In this document: positions 44,245 through 53,908 of the stretch, piece after piece
Layout: every line of letters begins with the position of its first letter
How positions within the stretch are numbered: position 1 is the stretch's first letter
From: Nocardia higoensis
GTDB taxonomy: Bacteria; Actinomycetota; Actinomycetes; Mycobacteriales; Mycobacteriaceae
DNA length: 64,000 nucleotides
Direction of reading: 5' to 3'
NCBI RefSeq assembly: GCF_015477835.1
Contig: NZ_JADLQN010000001.1
Coordinates: 2,356,001 to 2,420,000, forward strand
Position numbers and translations under genes: made by a program
Notes under the pieces: generated by a model
What the model saw: only the letters and a program-made list of their open reading frames with translations
What the model was told of the DNA's origin: nothing
The model's database searches: none

Positions 44245-45363
44245 TCAACTCGCCTGGGTCTCACGCATGCGCCACCGGATGCCCGACTCGATGAAGCCGT
44301 CGATGTCGCCGTCGAGCACCGCGCTGGGGTTGTTGACCTCGTAGTTGGTGCGCAGGTCCTTGACCATCTGGTACGGGTGCAGCACGTAGGAACGCATCTG
44401 GTTGCCCCAGGACGCGCCCTCGTTGGTCTTGAGCGCGTCCATCTGGGCGCGCTCCTCCTGGCGCTTGCGTTCGAGCAGCTTGGCCTGTAGCACGCGCATG
44501 GCCGAGATCTTGTTCTGTAGCTGCGACTTCTCGTTCTGACAGGTCACCACGATGCCGGTGGGGATGTGGGTGAGGCGCACCGCGGAGTCGGTGGTGTTGA
44601 CCGACTGACCGCCGGGGCCGGAAGAGCGGTAGACGTCGACGCGGATCTCGGTGTCGGGGATCTCGATGTGGTCGGTGGTCTCGACCACCGGCAGCACCTC
44701 GACCTCGGCGAAGGAGGTCTGGCGGCGGCCCTGGTTGTCGAACGGGCTGATGCGCACCAGCCGATGCGTGCCCATCTCCACCGAGAGAGTGCCGTAGGCG
44801 TAGGGGGTCTTGACGGCGAAGGTGGCGCTCTTGATACCCGCTTCTTCGGCGTAGGAGGTGTCGTAGATCTCCACCGGGTAGCCGTGCCGGTCGGCCCAGC
44901 GCACGTACATGCGCATCAGCTTCTCGGCCCAGTCGGCGGCGTCCACCCCGCCCGCGCCGGAGCGGATGTTGACCAGCGCCTCACGCTTGTCGTACTCCCC
45001 GGACAGCAGCGTGCGGACTTCCATCGCCTCCACATCGCCGCGCAGGGTGGCGCGCTCGGCGTCGGCGTCGGCGAGCGCGGCGGCCCTGGCCTCGCCCACT
45101 TCCCCCTCGGCCAGCTCGTAGAGCACCGGCAGATCCTCGAGCCGCGAACGCAGCCCCTCGACGCGGCGCAGTTCGCCCTGAGCGTGGGACAGCTCGCTGG
45201 TCACCTGCTGGGCATGGTCCTGGTCGTTCCACAGGTCCGGATCGGCCGCCTGGTGTTCGAGCTCGTCGATGCGGCGACGCAGTTCCTCGATGTCGAGGAC
45301 CGACTCGACCGTCTTGAGGGTGGCGTCGAGTTCGGAGATATCGGCGGAGACGTCAGGATGCAC
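44245..45363 (-). CDS. prfB: Peptide chain release factor 2
   Basis: This 372-residue protein has the SPF anticodon tripeptide (VRISPFDNQ) and the catalytic GGQ ([26 protein letters not shown]), so it recognises UGA and UAA. The start is GTG 45363. There is no internal in-frame stop or CTTTGA-type site near codon 25; translation is continuous, so the autoregulatory frameshift found in most bacterial prfB genes is absent, as known for actinobacteria. Confidence 0.97.
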   Translation of the reverse strand: MHPDVSADISELDATLKTVESVLDIEELRRRIDELEHQAADPDLWNDQDHAQQVTSELSHAQGELRRVEGLRSRLEDLPVLYELAEGEVGEARAAALADADAERATLRGDVEAMEVRTLLSGEYDKREALVNIRSGAGGVDAADWAEKLMRMYVRWADRHGYPVEIYDTSYAEEAGIKSATFAVKTPYAYGTLSVEMGTHRLVRISPFDNQGRRQTSFAEVEVLPVVETTDHIEIPDTEIRVDVYRSSGPGGQSVNTTDSAVRLTHIPTGIVVTCQNEKSQLQNKISAMRVLQAKLLERKRQEERAQMDALKTNEGASWGNQMRSYVLHPYQMVKDLRTNYEVNNPSAVLDGDIDGFIESGIRWRMRETQAS

Positions 45364-45432
45364 GATCTACAAGGTTACCGGTCCCGCTCCGAGCAGGCGA
45401 AACCGCTTACCGCTGGGACGACCGCGCCCGAC

Positions 45433-46290
45433 TCATCCGGACACGGCTCGCAGTCCGCCGGGACGACGGCCCGCGAGCCGGTCCAGGGCGTGCGCGCTCG
45501 CCTCGTCGGCGGGCAGGTGCACGATCAGACGCTGCGCGTCGTCGGCGGACAGGTCCAGCGTCTCGTAGGCCAGCCGGAGCGGCCCGATCACCGGATGGTT
45601 CATCCGGGTGATGCCGGAGGCGGCGGGCAGGCCGGGCACCGTGGCCACCCGCCGGGTGAATTCCACGCCTGCCACCACCGTCAGCTGCTCGACCATCCTG
45701 CCGACGACCGGATCGGCGCGGAAGGGGCCTTCCTTCAGAGTCGCCACCCACTGATCGGCGACCTCGGACCAATCCGGGTAGAGCTCGCGCGCCCGAGCGT
45801 CGGCGAACACGTACCAGGCGAGCCGACCGCCGTTCTCCTCGTCGAACAGCCCGCTCGGCGCCATCAGCCGCCGGTAGCCGTCGGTGCAGGCCAGCACCTC
45901 GCCGGTCCGGTCGAACAGGGCCGCCGCGGCCGGGTCGAGATGATCGAGCACCGACCGCACGGCAGGCCGAACCGTCCGGACCATCGGCGCCGAGCCCGTG
46001 CAGGCGAATCCGGGGTCCGCGGCTTTGGTGAGGCGGTAGAGATGGACGCGCTCGCCAGGGGTGAGCCGCAACGCGTCGGCCAGCGCGGCCAGGATCTCCG
46101 GCGAGGGTCTGCGGTCGCGGCCCTGTTCGAGTCGGGTGAGGTATTCCACGCTCACCCCGGCCAGCAACGCCAGCTCCGAACGCCGCAGGCCGGGGGCGCG
46201 CCTGCGGGCTCCCGCGGGCAGGCCGACGCTCGCCGGTGCGACCGCGTCACGGCGGGAGCGCAGGAACAGGCCCAACTCGTTGTCGCTCAC
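45433..46290 (-). CDS. XRE-family regulator with MmyB-like ligand-binding domain
   Basis: This 285-residue protein has an N-terminal HTH (FLRSRRDAV...RRSELALLAGVSVEYLTRLEQGRDRRPSPEILAALADALRLT) and a C-terminal PAS-like MmyB domain (DPGFACTGSAPMVRTVRPAVRSVLDHL...HPVIGPLRLAYETLDLS). MmyB domains in actinobacteria bind fatty-acyl or methylenomycin-type ligands. GTG 46290 is chosen; a TTG five codons upstream is also possible. It is divergent from the FMN reductase gene, a common target for this class. Confidence 0.88.
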   Translation of the reverse strand: MSDNELGLFLRSRRDAVAPASVGLPAGARRRAPGLRRSELALLAGVSVEYLTRLEQGRDRRPSPEILAALADALRLTPGERVHLYRLTKAADPGFACTGSAPMVRTVRPAVRSVLDHLDPAAAALFDRTGEVLACTDGYRRLMAPSGLFDEENGGRLAWYVFADARARELYPDWSEVADQWVATLKEGPFRADPVVGRMVEQLTVVAGVEFTRRVATVPGLPAASGITRMNHPVIGPLRLAYETLDLSADDAQRLIVHLPADEASAHALDRLAGRRPGGLRAVSG

Positions 46291-46449
46291 CCGTCGAACG
46301 TACAAGCGCGCACGGTGGGAAGGGTGGCCCTCTCACTACCACTCTGATCGCGGTCTACTCGGCGGCCGTCGACGCGCCGCAGGCTCGTCGTGGGCAGATC
46401 ATCGGCGGACCGCCGAGGTATGAGCCCGCCTGACGAGGAGGAGATCGAG

Positions 46450-47028
46450 ATGAAACTCGCGGTGATCATCGGCAGTGTCCGGGAAGGCCGTTTCGGCCCG
46501 AGGGTGGCGGCCTGGTTCGCCGAGCGAGCGCTCGCGGACGGCCGCTTCGATATCGATGTGATCGACCTGGCGGAGGTCGACCTGCCGAACGCCCTGCCCG
46601 CCGTTCCGCCCGCGATGGAGCCGGACCCGCCGCGCCCCGCGGGTATGCGCGCGCTGAGCGAACGGCTGGGCGCCGCCGACGCGTTCGTGATCGTCACACC
46701 GGACTACAACCGCAGCTACCCCGCGGCGCTGAAGTCGGCGATCGACTGGCACTTCACGCAGTGGAACGCCAAGGCGGTCGGGTTCGTCGGCTACAGCGGC
46801 GCGACCGGTGGACTGCCGGCCATCGAGCACCTGCGCGCCGTGTTCACCGAGTTGAACGCCCACCCGGTGCGCGACTACGTGACGTTCCCGCGGTACTACC
46901 TGCTGTTCGACGAACAGGGCGAGCTGCGCGAGCCCGACGAGCCCGCGGCCGCCGCGACGGCGATGCTCGACCAATTGCACTGGTGGGCAAGCGCGTTGGT
47001 GACCGCTCGCGCAGCCACTGTCGCCTGA
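46450..47028 (+). CDS. NAD(P)H-dependent FMN reductase (flavodoxin fold)
   Basis: This 192-residue enzyme starts at ATG 46450 behind GAGGAGGAGA. It has GSVREGRFGPRVAAWF for FMN phosphate binding and VIVTPDYNRSYPAALKSAIDW plus GYSGATGG, the SsuE/ArsH/chromate-reductase signatures. It reduces free flavin or quinones with NAD(P)H. The divergent MmyB-type XRE gene (160 bases between starts) probably represses it. Confidence 0.9.
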   Translation: MKLAVIIGSVREGRFGPRVAAWFAERALADGRFDIDVIDLAEVDLPNALPAVPPAMEPDPPRPAGMRALSERLGAADAFVIVTPDYNRSYPAALKSAIDWHFTQWNAKAVGFVGYSGATGGLPAIEHLRAVFTELNAHPVRDYVTFPRYYLLFDEQGELREPDEPAAAATAMLDQLHWWASALVTARAATVA

Positions 47029-47269
47029 CCCCGCCGCCCCGCGCTCGAGGACTGCTGCCCCGGTCGGCCGAAGGCGTGGCGCCCCCGTAGGCGCACGCAC
47101 CCGACATGCTGTCCAGATCGAGGCGTAGGTGTCGGTCGGCCGGGTCGGCGGGGGCGTCCACGCTCGGCGAGCCGACTTCGCCGCGGCACTCGGCGAGATA
47201 CCGGCGACGGGTCGTGGTTGTGCGAGTCGAGCAGGGGTTGGGTGTGGGCGGCCGATAGGCTGGGCGACC

Positions 47270-48058
47270 GTGGCTGCTCACTCCTCCGATCTCGAACTCG
47301 CGTTGCGGCTCGCCGACGAGGCCGACGCCATCACCACGGCGCGCTTCGGCGCACTCGACCTGAAGGTGGACGCGAAGCCGGATCTGACACCCGTCTCGGA
47401 TGCGGACCTGGCCGTGGAGACATCGCTGCGGCGCCTGCTCGCCCACGCCCGGCCCGAGGACGCCGTGCTGGGGGAGGAATTCGGCGGCGACGCGGAGTTC
47501 ACCGGCAGGCAGTGGGTGATCGATCCGATCGACGGCACCAAGAACTTCGTGCGCGGCGTGCCGGTGTGGGCCAGCCTGATCGCGCTGCTCTCCGACGGCG
47601 TTCCGGTGGTCGGGGTGGTGAGCGCGCCCGCGCTGGCCAGGCGCTGGTGGGCGGCGAACGGGTCGGGGGCGTGGACGAGTTTCCACCCCGGCGCGCCCAA
47701 GCCGATCTCGGTGTCGCGGGTGGGTGAGCTGGCCGCGGCGAGCCTGGCATTCTCCAGCCTGTCCGGCTGGCGTGATCGCGGGCTGCGGGAGAAGTTCATC
47801 GACCTCACCGACGAGGTGTGGCGGGTGCGCGGCTATGGCGACTTCTTCGGCTATTGCCTGCTGGCCGAGGGCGCGCTCGACATCGCGACCGAGCCGGAGG
47901 TCTCGCTGTGGGATCTGGCCGCGCTGGACATTCTGGTCCGCGAGGCGGGCGGCCGGTTCACTTCGCTGGCCGGAGTGGACGGCCCGCACGGCGGTGACGC
48001 TCTCGCCACCAACGGATTACTGCACGACGAGGTGATCGCCCGCCTGCGCCCCGCCTGA
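47270..48058 (+). CDS. hisN: Histidinol-phosphatase, inositol-monophosphatase family
   Basis: This 262-residue enzyme starts at GTG 47270. The Mg-dependent phosphatase motifs are [20 protein letters not shown] and [17 protein letters not shown]. Its position before the fadE24-fadE23 pair matches M. tuberculosis Rv3137, the histidinol-phosphatase that performs the penultimate step of histidine synthesis. By sequence alone other IMPase-fold activities cannot be excluded. Confidence 0.9.
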   Translation: MAAHSSDLELALRLADEADAITTARFGALDLKVDAKPDLTPVSDADLAVETSLRRLLAHARPEDAVLGEEFGGDAEFTGRQWVIDPIDGTKNFVRGVPVWASLIALLSDGVPVVGVVSAPALARRWWAANGSGAWTSFHPGAPKPISVSRVGELAAASLAFSSLSGWRDRGLREKFIDLTDEVWRVRGYGDFFGYCLLAEGALDIATEPEVSLWDLAALDILVREAGGRFTSLAGVDGPHGGDALATNGLLHDEVIARLRPA

Positions 48059-48254
48059 CACCCGGCCCCCACCGCCACAGGGACGCCGCCGCGCGACGAG
48101 CGACGCCGGCGATCCGGGGCGGAAGTGAGCCGGGCCGCGGCGCAGCGCAACGGCAGGCACCGATCCCGGGGCCGAATCGACCAGCCCTCATCACCAGCCC
48201 GCCCCGGCGCCCTTCTCCGCGGGAACCGGCCGCTGGCAGGAACCCGCCGGAAAA

Positions 48255-48602
48255 TCAGCCCGCCGAGCCGGTGGGCAGTCCCGATCCGGAGGCGGACCCG
48301 GAGCCGCCCGATCCCGATGCCGACCCGGAGTCGCCGGAGCCGGAGGACGAGCCGGACGGCGGGAACTGGGCCTCGCCCGAGCCGAGGTCGGCGCCGACGC
48401 CACCTTCGCCCGATCCCAGGTCGAACATCGGTCCTCCCGAACCGAAATCCACCTGCGGGCCGCCCGGGTCGATGTCGACTTCCGCGGGCACCAGCGGCAG
48501 GCCGGGCGCCGCCTGAGCGGGCGCCCACACCAGCCCGGCCGCGAGCGCTATGCCCGCCACCGCCGCTATTCGTCTCACTGCTGGTACCACACCAGTTCTC
48601 AT
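48255..48602 (-). CDS. Small secreted Gly/Ser-rich protein
   Basis: This 115-residue protein starts at ATG 48602. A signal peptide (AAVAGIALAAGLVWAPAQA, cleavage after AQA) is followed by short acidic blocks (PLVPAEVDIDPGGPQVDFGSGGPMFDLGSGEGGVGADLGSGEAQ) and a Gly-Ser tail. The mature protein is low complexity and probably disordered. It has no cysteine and no domain. It lies between hisN and fadE24 on the opposite strand. The function is unknown. Confidence 0.7.
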   Translation of the reverse strand: MRTGVVPAVRRIAAVAGIALAAGLVWAPAQAAPGLPLVPAEVDIDPGGPQVDFGSGGPMFDLGSGEGGVGADLGSGEAQFPPSGSSSGSGDSGSASGSGGSGSASGSGLPTGSAG

Positions 48603-48732
48603 GGACAAGACCTCCGTTTCAGGGGGACGATGCCGACACCGTAACGGAATCGACCCCTTTCTGAAGTGGCTTTGTTTCAGAAATCCTTCGCGACGATCCA
48701 CCTACCGCCACCCGGGCGACTCGACGGCGTTC

Positions 48733-48768
48733 TTACTCTGGAGTAAGGTAGGTATTACTCAGGAGTAG
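48733..48768 (+). promoter_or_regulatory. Twin palindromic operators before fadE24
   Basis: TTACTCTGGAGTAA (perfect) and TTACTCAGGAGTAG (one mismatch) are centred 22 bases apart, two helical turns, ending 41 bases before the fadE24 start. The arrangement fits cooperative binding by a TetR-type lipid regulator. Confidence 0.75.
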
Positions 48769-48808
48769 GAAGACCATCCTGACCTCACCCCACCCCAGCA
48801 GAAAACAG

Positions 48809-50218
48809 GTGATGATGAGCACCCGAGACAGCGCGACGAAGCGACGTCCCGCGAACGGACGCAGCGACGACTCCGCCGTCGGCCTGAACCAGCCCAAGCG
48901 GGACTGGATGGGCACGGCGATGCGAGTCATGACGACGATCACCGGCTCCGATCTCGTCGAGAAATACAACCTGCGCAAGCCGATCGAGCGCGTCACCTAC
49001 GAGAGCACCAAGAGCGGCTTCCGCACCCTCGGCGCGGCCACCAGGGCGTTCAAGAAGGTCTCGGGCAACGGCTCGCCCCAGCGACTGCCCGACAACGAGT
49101 CCAAGACCAAGGACTTCTTCGACCTCACCCCCACCGACGACCAGCAGATGATCGTCGAGACGGTGAAGGATTTCGCCGCCGAGATCATCCGCCCGGCCGC
49201 CGCCGCGGCAGACGCCGAGACCAAGGCGCCCGCCGACCTGGTCGCCCGCGCCGCCGAGCTCGGCATCACCGTCATCAATGTGCCCGAAGAACTCGACGGC
49301 GTGGCCACCGAACGCGGCGCGGTCACCAACGCGCTGGTCGCCGAGGCGCTCGCGCACGGCGACATGGGTCTGGCGCTGCCGATCCTGGCACCCAGCGGCG
49401 TCGCGGTCGCGCTCTCGCAGTGGGGCACCGACGCCCAGCAGCGCACCTACCTGCCCGCGTTCGCCGGCGAGAACGTGCCGCAGGCTTCGGTGGTCATCGC
49501 CGAGCCGCGTCCGCTGTTCGACCCGTTCGCGCTGCAGACCAAGGCCACCCGCTCGCCCAGCGGCTACCGCCTCAACGGCGTGAAGAGCCTGGTCCCCGCC
49601 GCCGCCGACGCCGAACTGTTCCTGATCGCCGCCGAACTCGACGGCCGCCCCGCGCTGTTCATCGTCGAGTCCGAGGCCAAGGGCCTGGTGGTGGAGGCCG
49701 ACCCGAGCATGGGCCTGCGCGCCGCCGGCCTGGGCCGACTGATCCTCGACGACGTCGCGGTCTCCGGCGACGCCGTGCTGGGCGATGCCGATCCGATCGC
49801 CCGCGCCGAGGAGTACGCCGACGCGGTGCGGCTGGCCCGCCTCGGCTGGGCCTCCCTCGCCGTGGGCACCGGTCAGGCCGTGCTCGACTACGTGATCCCC
49901 TACGTCAACGAGCGTGAGGCGTTCGGCGAGCCGATCTCGCACCGGCAGGCGGTGGCCTTCATGGTCGCCGACATCGCCATCGAACTCGACGGCCTGCGCC
50001 TGGTCACCCTGCGCGGCGCCGCCCGCGCCGAACAGGGCCGTTCCTTCGGCCGCGAAGCCGCCTTGGCCCGCAAGCTGGCCACCGACAAGGGCATGAAGAT
50101 CGGCCTGGACGGCGTGCAGCTGCTGGGCGGGCACGGCTTCACCAAGGAGCACCCAGTCGAGCGCTGGTACCGCGATCTGCGCGCCATCGGCGTCGCCGAG
50201 GGCGTCGCCCTCATCTGA
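48809..50218 (+). CDS. fadE24: Acyl-CoA dehydrogenase, FadE24 type
   Basis: This 469-residue flavoenzyme has about 110 extra N-terminal residues ahead of the usual fold (TPTDDQQMIVETVKDFAAEII), a middle beta domain and the C-terminal FGEPISHRQAVAFMVADIAIELDGLRL and LLGGHGFTKEHPVERWYRD. The VAEG near the end carries the candidate base glutamate. Length and neighbour match M. tuberculosis fadE24 (Rv3139). It is probably one half of a heterotetrameric alpha2beta2 FadE with the next gene, as in other mycobacterial FadE pairs. Starts GTG 48809, ATG 48812 and ATG 48815 are stacked. Confidence 0.9.
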   Translation: MMMSTRDSATKRRPANGRSDDSAVGLNQPKRDWMGTAMRVMTTITGSDLVEKYNLRKPIERVTYESTKSGFRTLGAATRAFKKVSGNGSPQRLPDNESKTKDFFDLTPTDDQQMIVETVKDFAAEIIRPAAAAADAETKAPADLVARAAELGITVINVPEELDGVATERGAVTNALVAEALAHGDMGLALPILAPSGVAVALSQWGTDAQQRTYLPAFAGENVPQASVVIAEPRPLFDPFALQTKATRSPSGYRLNGVKSLVPAAADAELFLIAAELDGRPALFIVESEAKGLVVEADPSMGLRAAGLGRLILDDVAVSGDAVLGDADPIARAEEYADAVRLARLGWASLAVGTGQAVLDYVIPYVNEREAFGEPISHRQAVAFMVADIAIELDGLRLVTLRGAARAEQGRSFGREAALARKLATDKGMKIGLDGVQLLGGHGFTKEHPVERWYRDLRAIGVAEGVALI

Positions 50219-50252
50219 CCGGCTCGACCAGTTCTTTCAGGAGACCCTCCCC

Positions 50253-51461
50253 ATGATCAATCTCGAACTCCCCAAGAAGCTGCGGGCCGGCGCCAACCAG
50301 GCGCATCAGGTGGCCGCGCAGATCTTCCGCCCCATCTCGCGCAAGTACGACCTGGCCGAGCACGAGTACCCCAAGGAACTCGACACCATGGCCGCCATGG
50401 TCGAGGGCCTGTCGGACTCCGGCACCCAGAAGATCAGCGGAGCCACCGGCGGCCGCGCCGACACCGCCGAAACGGGCGGAAACAACAACGGCGGCAATAT
50501 GTCCGCGCTGCTCAACGCCCTGGAGACCTCCTGGGGTGATGTCGGCCTGATGCTGTCGATCCCCTACCAGGGGCTGGGCAACGCGGCGATCGCGGCGGTG
50601 TCCACCGACGAGCAGCTGCAGCGCTTCGGCAAGGTGTGGGCCGCGATGGCGATCACCGAGCCGTCCTTCGGCTCCGACTCCGCGGCCGTGAGCACCACCG
50701 CCGTGCGCGACGGTGACGAGTGGGTGCTCAACGGCGAGAAGATCTTCGTCACCGCGGGCCAGCGCGCCACCCACATCGTCGTGTGGGCCACGGTCGACAA
50801 GAGCAAGGGCCGCGCGGCGATCAAGTCGTTCGTCGTGCCGCGCGACGCCCCCGGCCTGTCGGTCGCTCGCCTCGAGCACAAGCTCGGTATCCGCGCTTCC
50901 GACACCGCGGTGCTGTTGCTGCAGGACTGCCGAATCCCGGCCGACAACATCCTCGGCAGCCCGGAAGTCAACGTCGAGAAGGGTTTCGCGGGGGTCATGC
51001 AGACCTTCGACAACACCCGCCCGCTGGTGGCCGCGATGGCCATCGGCGTGGCCCGCGCCGCGCTCGAGGAACTGCGCCGCCTGCTCGAGGGCGCGGGCGT
51101 CGAGGTCTCCTACGACACCCCGGCGATGAACCAGCACGCCGCGGCCGCCGAATTCCTGCGGATGGAGGCCGATTACGAGGCCGCCTACCTGCTGGCGCTG
51201 CGCGCGGCGTGGATGGCCGACAACAAGAAGCCGAACTCGCTGGAGGCCTCGATGTCGAAGGCCAAGGCGGGCCGCACCGGCACCGACGTCACCCTCAAGG
51301 CCGTCGAGCTGGCGGGCACCCTGGGCTACTCGGAGAACCTGCTGCTGGAGAAGTGGGGCCGCGACTCGAAGATTCTGGACATCTTCGAAGGCACCCAGCA
51401 GATCCAGCAGCTCATCGTCGCCCGCCGGGTGCTGGGCAAGACGAGCGCCGAGCTGAAGTAG
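50253..51461 (+). CDS. fadE23: Acyl-CoA dehydrogenase, FadE23 type
   Basis: This 402-residue flavoenzyme has the flavin-binding MAITEPSFGSDSAAV and WVLNGEKIFVT segments, and ends with LEKWGRDSKILDIFEGTQQIQQLIVARRVLG, where IFEG holds the usual catalytic-base position. It follows fadE24 by 34 bases in one operon and ends in a clear terminator. In mycobacteria the pair is induced by isoniazid (recalled literature). The acyl substrate is unknown. Confidence 0.92.
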   Translation: MINLELPKKLRAGANQAHQVAAQIFRPISRKYDLAEHEYPKELDTMAAMVEGLSDSGTQKISGATGGRADTAETGGNNNGGNMSALLNALETSWGDVGLMLSIPYQGLGNAAIAAVSTDEQLQRFGKVWAAMAITEPSFGSDSAAVSTTAVRDGDEWVLNGEKIFVTAGQRATHIVVWATVDKSKGRAAIKSFVVPRDAPGLSVARLEHKLGIRASDTAVLLLQDCRIPADNILGSPEVNVEKGFAGVMQTFDNTRPLVAAMAIGVARAALEELRRLLEGAGVEVSYDTPAMNQHAAAAEFLRMEADYEAAYLLALRAAWMADNKKPNSLEASMSKAKAGRTGTDVTLKAVELAGTLGYSENLLLEKWGRDSKILDIFEGTQQIQQLIVARRVLGKTSAELK

Positions 51462-51476
51462 CAGGTCCGACAACGG

Positions 51477-51515
51477 AACCGGTGCAGGTCGATTCTCCGA
51501 CTCGCACCGGTTTTT
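51477..51515 (+). terminator. Intrinsic terminator of the fadE24-fadE23 operon
   Basis: AACCGGTGC pairs with GCACCGGTT, with an inner GTCG/CGAC extension, followed by a T-tract, 15 bases after the stop. Confidence 0.88.
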
Positions 51516-51597
51516 CGGTTTCCGACAGGGCGCCTTCCGACAGGCTCGCCTAAGCCTTCGTCTGGGTTGCTCGACGCCGGGGTTGCCGTACGGGCGG

Positions 51598-51801
51598 TCA
51601 GTTCGCGCCGTTGGGCCGACCGTCCGGGCTCCACGGCACGGAGACGACCGGCGCCTCGATGATCATCATGCCCGGCTCGGTCCGCCCCTCCCGCCAGAGA
51701 ATGTCGAAAAAGGCCAGCGCACCTGCGATCAGCGCGATTGTCACCGCAAGACTCACCAGCAGCTCCGACAACCACTTCGATCGAATCGACGATTTCTTCA
51801 T
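51598..51801 (-). CDS. Small membrane protein
   Basis: This 67-residue protein starts at ATG 51801 behind GGGAG. A basic N terminus (MKKSSIRSKW) leads into one transmembrane helix (LLVSLAVTIALIAGALAFFDILW), and the C-terminal half is hydrophilic (REGRTEPGMMIIEAPVVSVPWSPDGRPNG). It points away from the fadD gene. It is not recognised. Confidence 0.6.
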   Translation of the reverse strand: MKKSSIRSKWLSELLVSLAVTIALIAGALAFFDILWREGRTEPGMMIIEAPVVSVPWSPDGRPNGAN

Positions 51802-52115
51802 CCCGCGCTCCCATCCCTGCGACATCAGGTCAATCGCGCATGGGATGGCCATGTATTACACAGCCGTCGAGACGGTCAACGCGTATGTTCGACTCCCGCG
51901 ACCCCCTGCCGCCTCGTCGCGGAATTCGGCGATTTCCCGCAATGTGAACCATGTGGTCCATTCGTTGCTACCGGAAAGTAACTTCACAATGTGGCCTCGC
52001 CCGCTTTGTCGCCTTTGTGTGTGACCGGCCACACCATCTGCTGCTACGGTAGCCGCACATGCCGTTCGATATCGCTAGGTCAAAGGGCCGACGCGACGGT
52101 TCAGTGGAGGTGTAA
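51802..52115. other. 314-base divergent intergenic region before fadD
   Basis: No gene is visible. It contains the promoters of the divergent small membrane gene and fadD. A near-palindrome GTGTG-A-CCGG-C-CACAC at 52019-52034 (14 of 16 positions symmetric) lies about 80 bases before the fadD start and is a candidate operator. Confidence 0.5.
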
Positions 52116-53747
52116 GTGGTGAACCTGGCGCACACGCTGGAAACCATCAAGGCTGTGCGGTTGCTGAGTTCGCGCGGAATCGCCGATCTCACCAATCCGA
52201 AGGAGACGGTGCAGAACCTTCGGGAAGTCCGCCAGATGGGCCCGCAGGCAGCCGCTGTCCGCCATTCCGCCCGGATCGCCCCGGATCGCCCGGCCCTGGT
52301 CGACGAGCGCGGTGAGCTGAGCTACCGCGAACTCGACGACCAGTCCACCGCTGTGGCCCGTGGTCTGCAGGCGGCGGGCATCACCGAGGGCACCGTCGTG
52401 GCCGTGCTGGCCCGCGACCACCGCGGTCTGCTCATGTCCAAGATCGCGGCGGGCAAGCTGGGCGCGCGCATCGCGCTGATGAACACCGGCTTCGCCAAAC
52501 CGCAGTTCGCCGAGGTCTGCGCGCGCGAGAAGGTGCAGGCGGTGCTGCACGACAGCGAATTCCTCGACCTGCTCGACGCGCTGCCGCCGGAGCTGCCCCG
52601 CTACCTCACCTGGGTCGACGAGGGCACCGAAATCCCCTCGGGCACGAAGACCTTCGACGATCTGATCGCGGAGAACTCCACCGAGGAACTGCCGCCTCCG
52701 AGTACCCCCGGCGGCTTCATCATCCTCACCAGCGGCACCACCGGCCTGCCCAAGGGCGCGCCGCGCACCAAGGTCTCGCCGTTCGCCACCGCGCAGTTCC
52801 TCGACCGGATGCCGTTCCAGAAGTTCGACACGATGGTGATCGTCTCGCCGATCTTCCACAGCACCGGCCTGGGCACCTGGCTCATCGGCTCGATCCTGGC
52901 GAACAAGATCGTCATGCGGCGCCGCTTCGACGCCGAGGCCACGCTGAAGATGGTCGCCGACCACAAGGCCGACATCCTGGTGGCCGTACCCACCATGCTG
53001 CATCGGATGGTGGAGCTGCCCGCGGAAGTGCTCGCCAAGTACGACACCTCCTCGCTGAAGGCCATCATCCTCGCCGGCTCGGCGCTCTCCCCCGAGCTGT
53101 CGATCCGCGCGGCCGAGGTGTTCGGCCCGGTGGTCCACAATCTCTACGGCTCCACCGAGGTCGCCATCGCCACCATCGCCAAGCCGGACGAACTGGCGAT
53201 CGCACCGGGTACGGTCGGACGTCCGCCCGTCACCTGCGACGTGCGGCTCTACGACGAGAACGATCAGCGGGTCGAGGGCAAGAACGTCACCGGCCGCATC
53301 TTCGTCCGCAGCGGCGCACCCTTCGAGGGCTACACCGACGGCAGGCACAAGCAGATCATCGACGGCTACATGTCCACCGGCGACATGGGCCACTTCCAGG
53401 ACCAGGGTCTGCTCATGGTCGACGGCCGCGACGACGACATGATCGTCTCCGGCGGCGAGAACGTCTACCCGCAGGAAGTCGAGAACCTGCTGCTCGAGCG
53501 TGAGGACGTGTTCGACGCGGCGGTCGTCGGCGTCGACGACGCGGAGTTCGGCAAGCGCCTGCGGGCGTTCATCGTGCCCGAGCCGGGCAAGCCCCAGCCC
53601 GACGGCGAGGAGATCAAGGCCTACGTCAAGGGCAACCTGGCCCGCTACAAGGTGCCGCGCGACGTCGTCTTCCTCGACGATCTGCCGCGCAACGCCACCG
53701 GCAAGCTGCTGCGTCGCACGCTGGTCGAGTACGACATCAACGCCTGA
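52116..53747 (+). CDS. Long-chain acyl-CoA synthetase (FadD family)
   Basis: This 543-residue adenylate-forming enzyme has the P-loop ILTSGTTGLPKGAPR, the A5 motif YGSTEVAIATIA, MSTGDMGHF, the hinge DGRDDDMIVSGGENVYPQEVE and the catalytic lysine in LPRNATGKLLRRTL. It belongs with the FadD2/FadD12-like group, which activates fatty acids to CoA esters. Its first 40 residues (TLETIKAVRLLSSRGIADLTNP) are the typical extension of that group. The start is GTG 52116 or 52119. It is monocistronic with a terminator after it. Confidence 0.9.
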   Translation: MVNLAHTLETIKAVRLLSSRGIADLTNPKETVQNLREVRQMGPQAAAVRHSARIAPDRPALVDERGELSYRELDDQSTAVARGLQAAGITEGTVVAVLARDHRGLLMSKIAAGKLGARIALMNTGFAKPQFAEVCAREKVQAVLHDSEFLDLLDALPPELPRYLTWVDEGTEIPSGTKTFDDLIAENSTEELPPPSTPGGFIILTSGTTGLPKGAPRTKVSPFATAQFLDRMPFQKFDTMVIVSPIFHSTGLGTWLIGSILANKIVMRRRFDAEATLKMVADHKADILVAVPTMLHRMVELPAEVLAKYDTSSLKAIILAGSALSPELSIRAAEVFGPVVHNLYGSTEVAIATIAKPDELAIAPGTVGRPPVTCDVRLYDENDQRVEGKNVTGRIFVRSGAPFEGYTDGRHKQIIDGYMSTGDMGHFQDQGLLMVDGRDDDMIVSGGENVYPQEVENLLLEREDVFDAAVVGVDDAEFGKRLRAFIVPEPGKPQPDGEEIKAYVKGNLARYKVPRDVVFLDDLPRNATGKLLRRTLVEYDINA

Positions 53748-53791
53748 CCGCATTACACCGATCTCGGCTCGCCCGAGTTCTCTGTTCGATT

Positions 53792-53824
53792 CGAGCGGAG
53801 CGGCCCTGAAAGCCGCTCCGCTCG
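53792..53824 (+). terminator. Terminator of fadD
   Basis: CGAGCGGAGCGGC pairs perfectly with GCCGCTCCGCTCG (13 bp, 7-base loop), 45 bases after the stop. Confidence 0.8.
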
Positions 53825-53908
53825 GTCGTTTCCGCCGGAGTGCACCGGCGAGAACCGGTCCTGTCGCAGCGCTCGAGCGCCTGTGGCGCTATCCGCTATC
53901 ATCAGCCG

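Noticed and set aside
44245-45363. Programmed frameshift in prfB
   Set aside because: The frame is continuous from GTG 45363; no internal stop or CTTTGA-type slippery site lies near codon 25.
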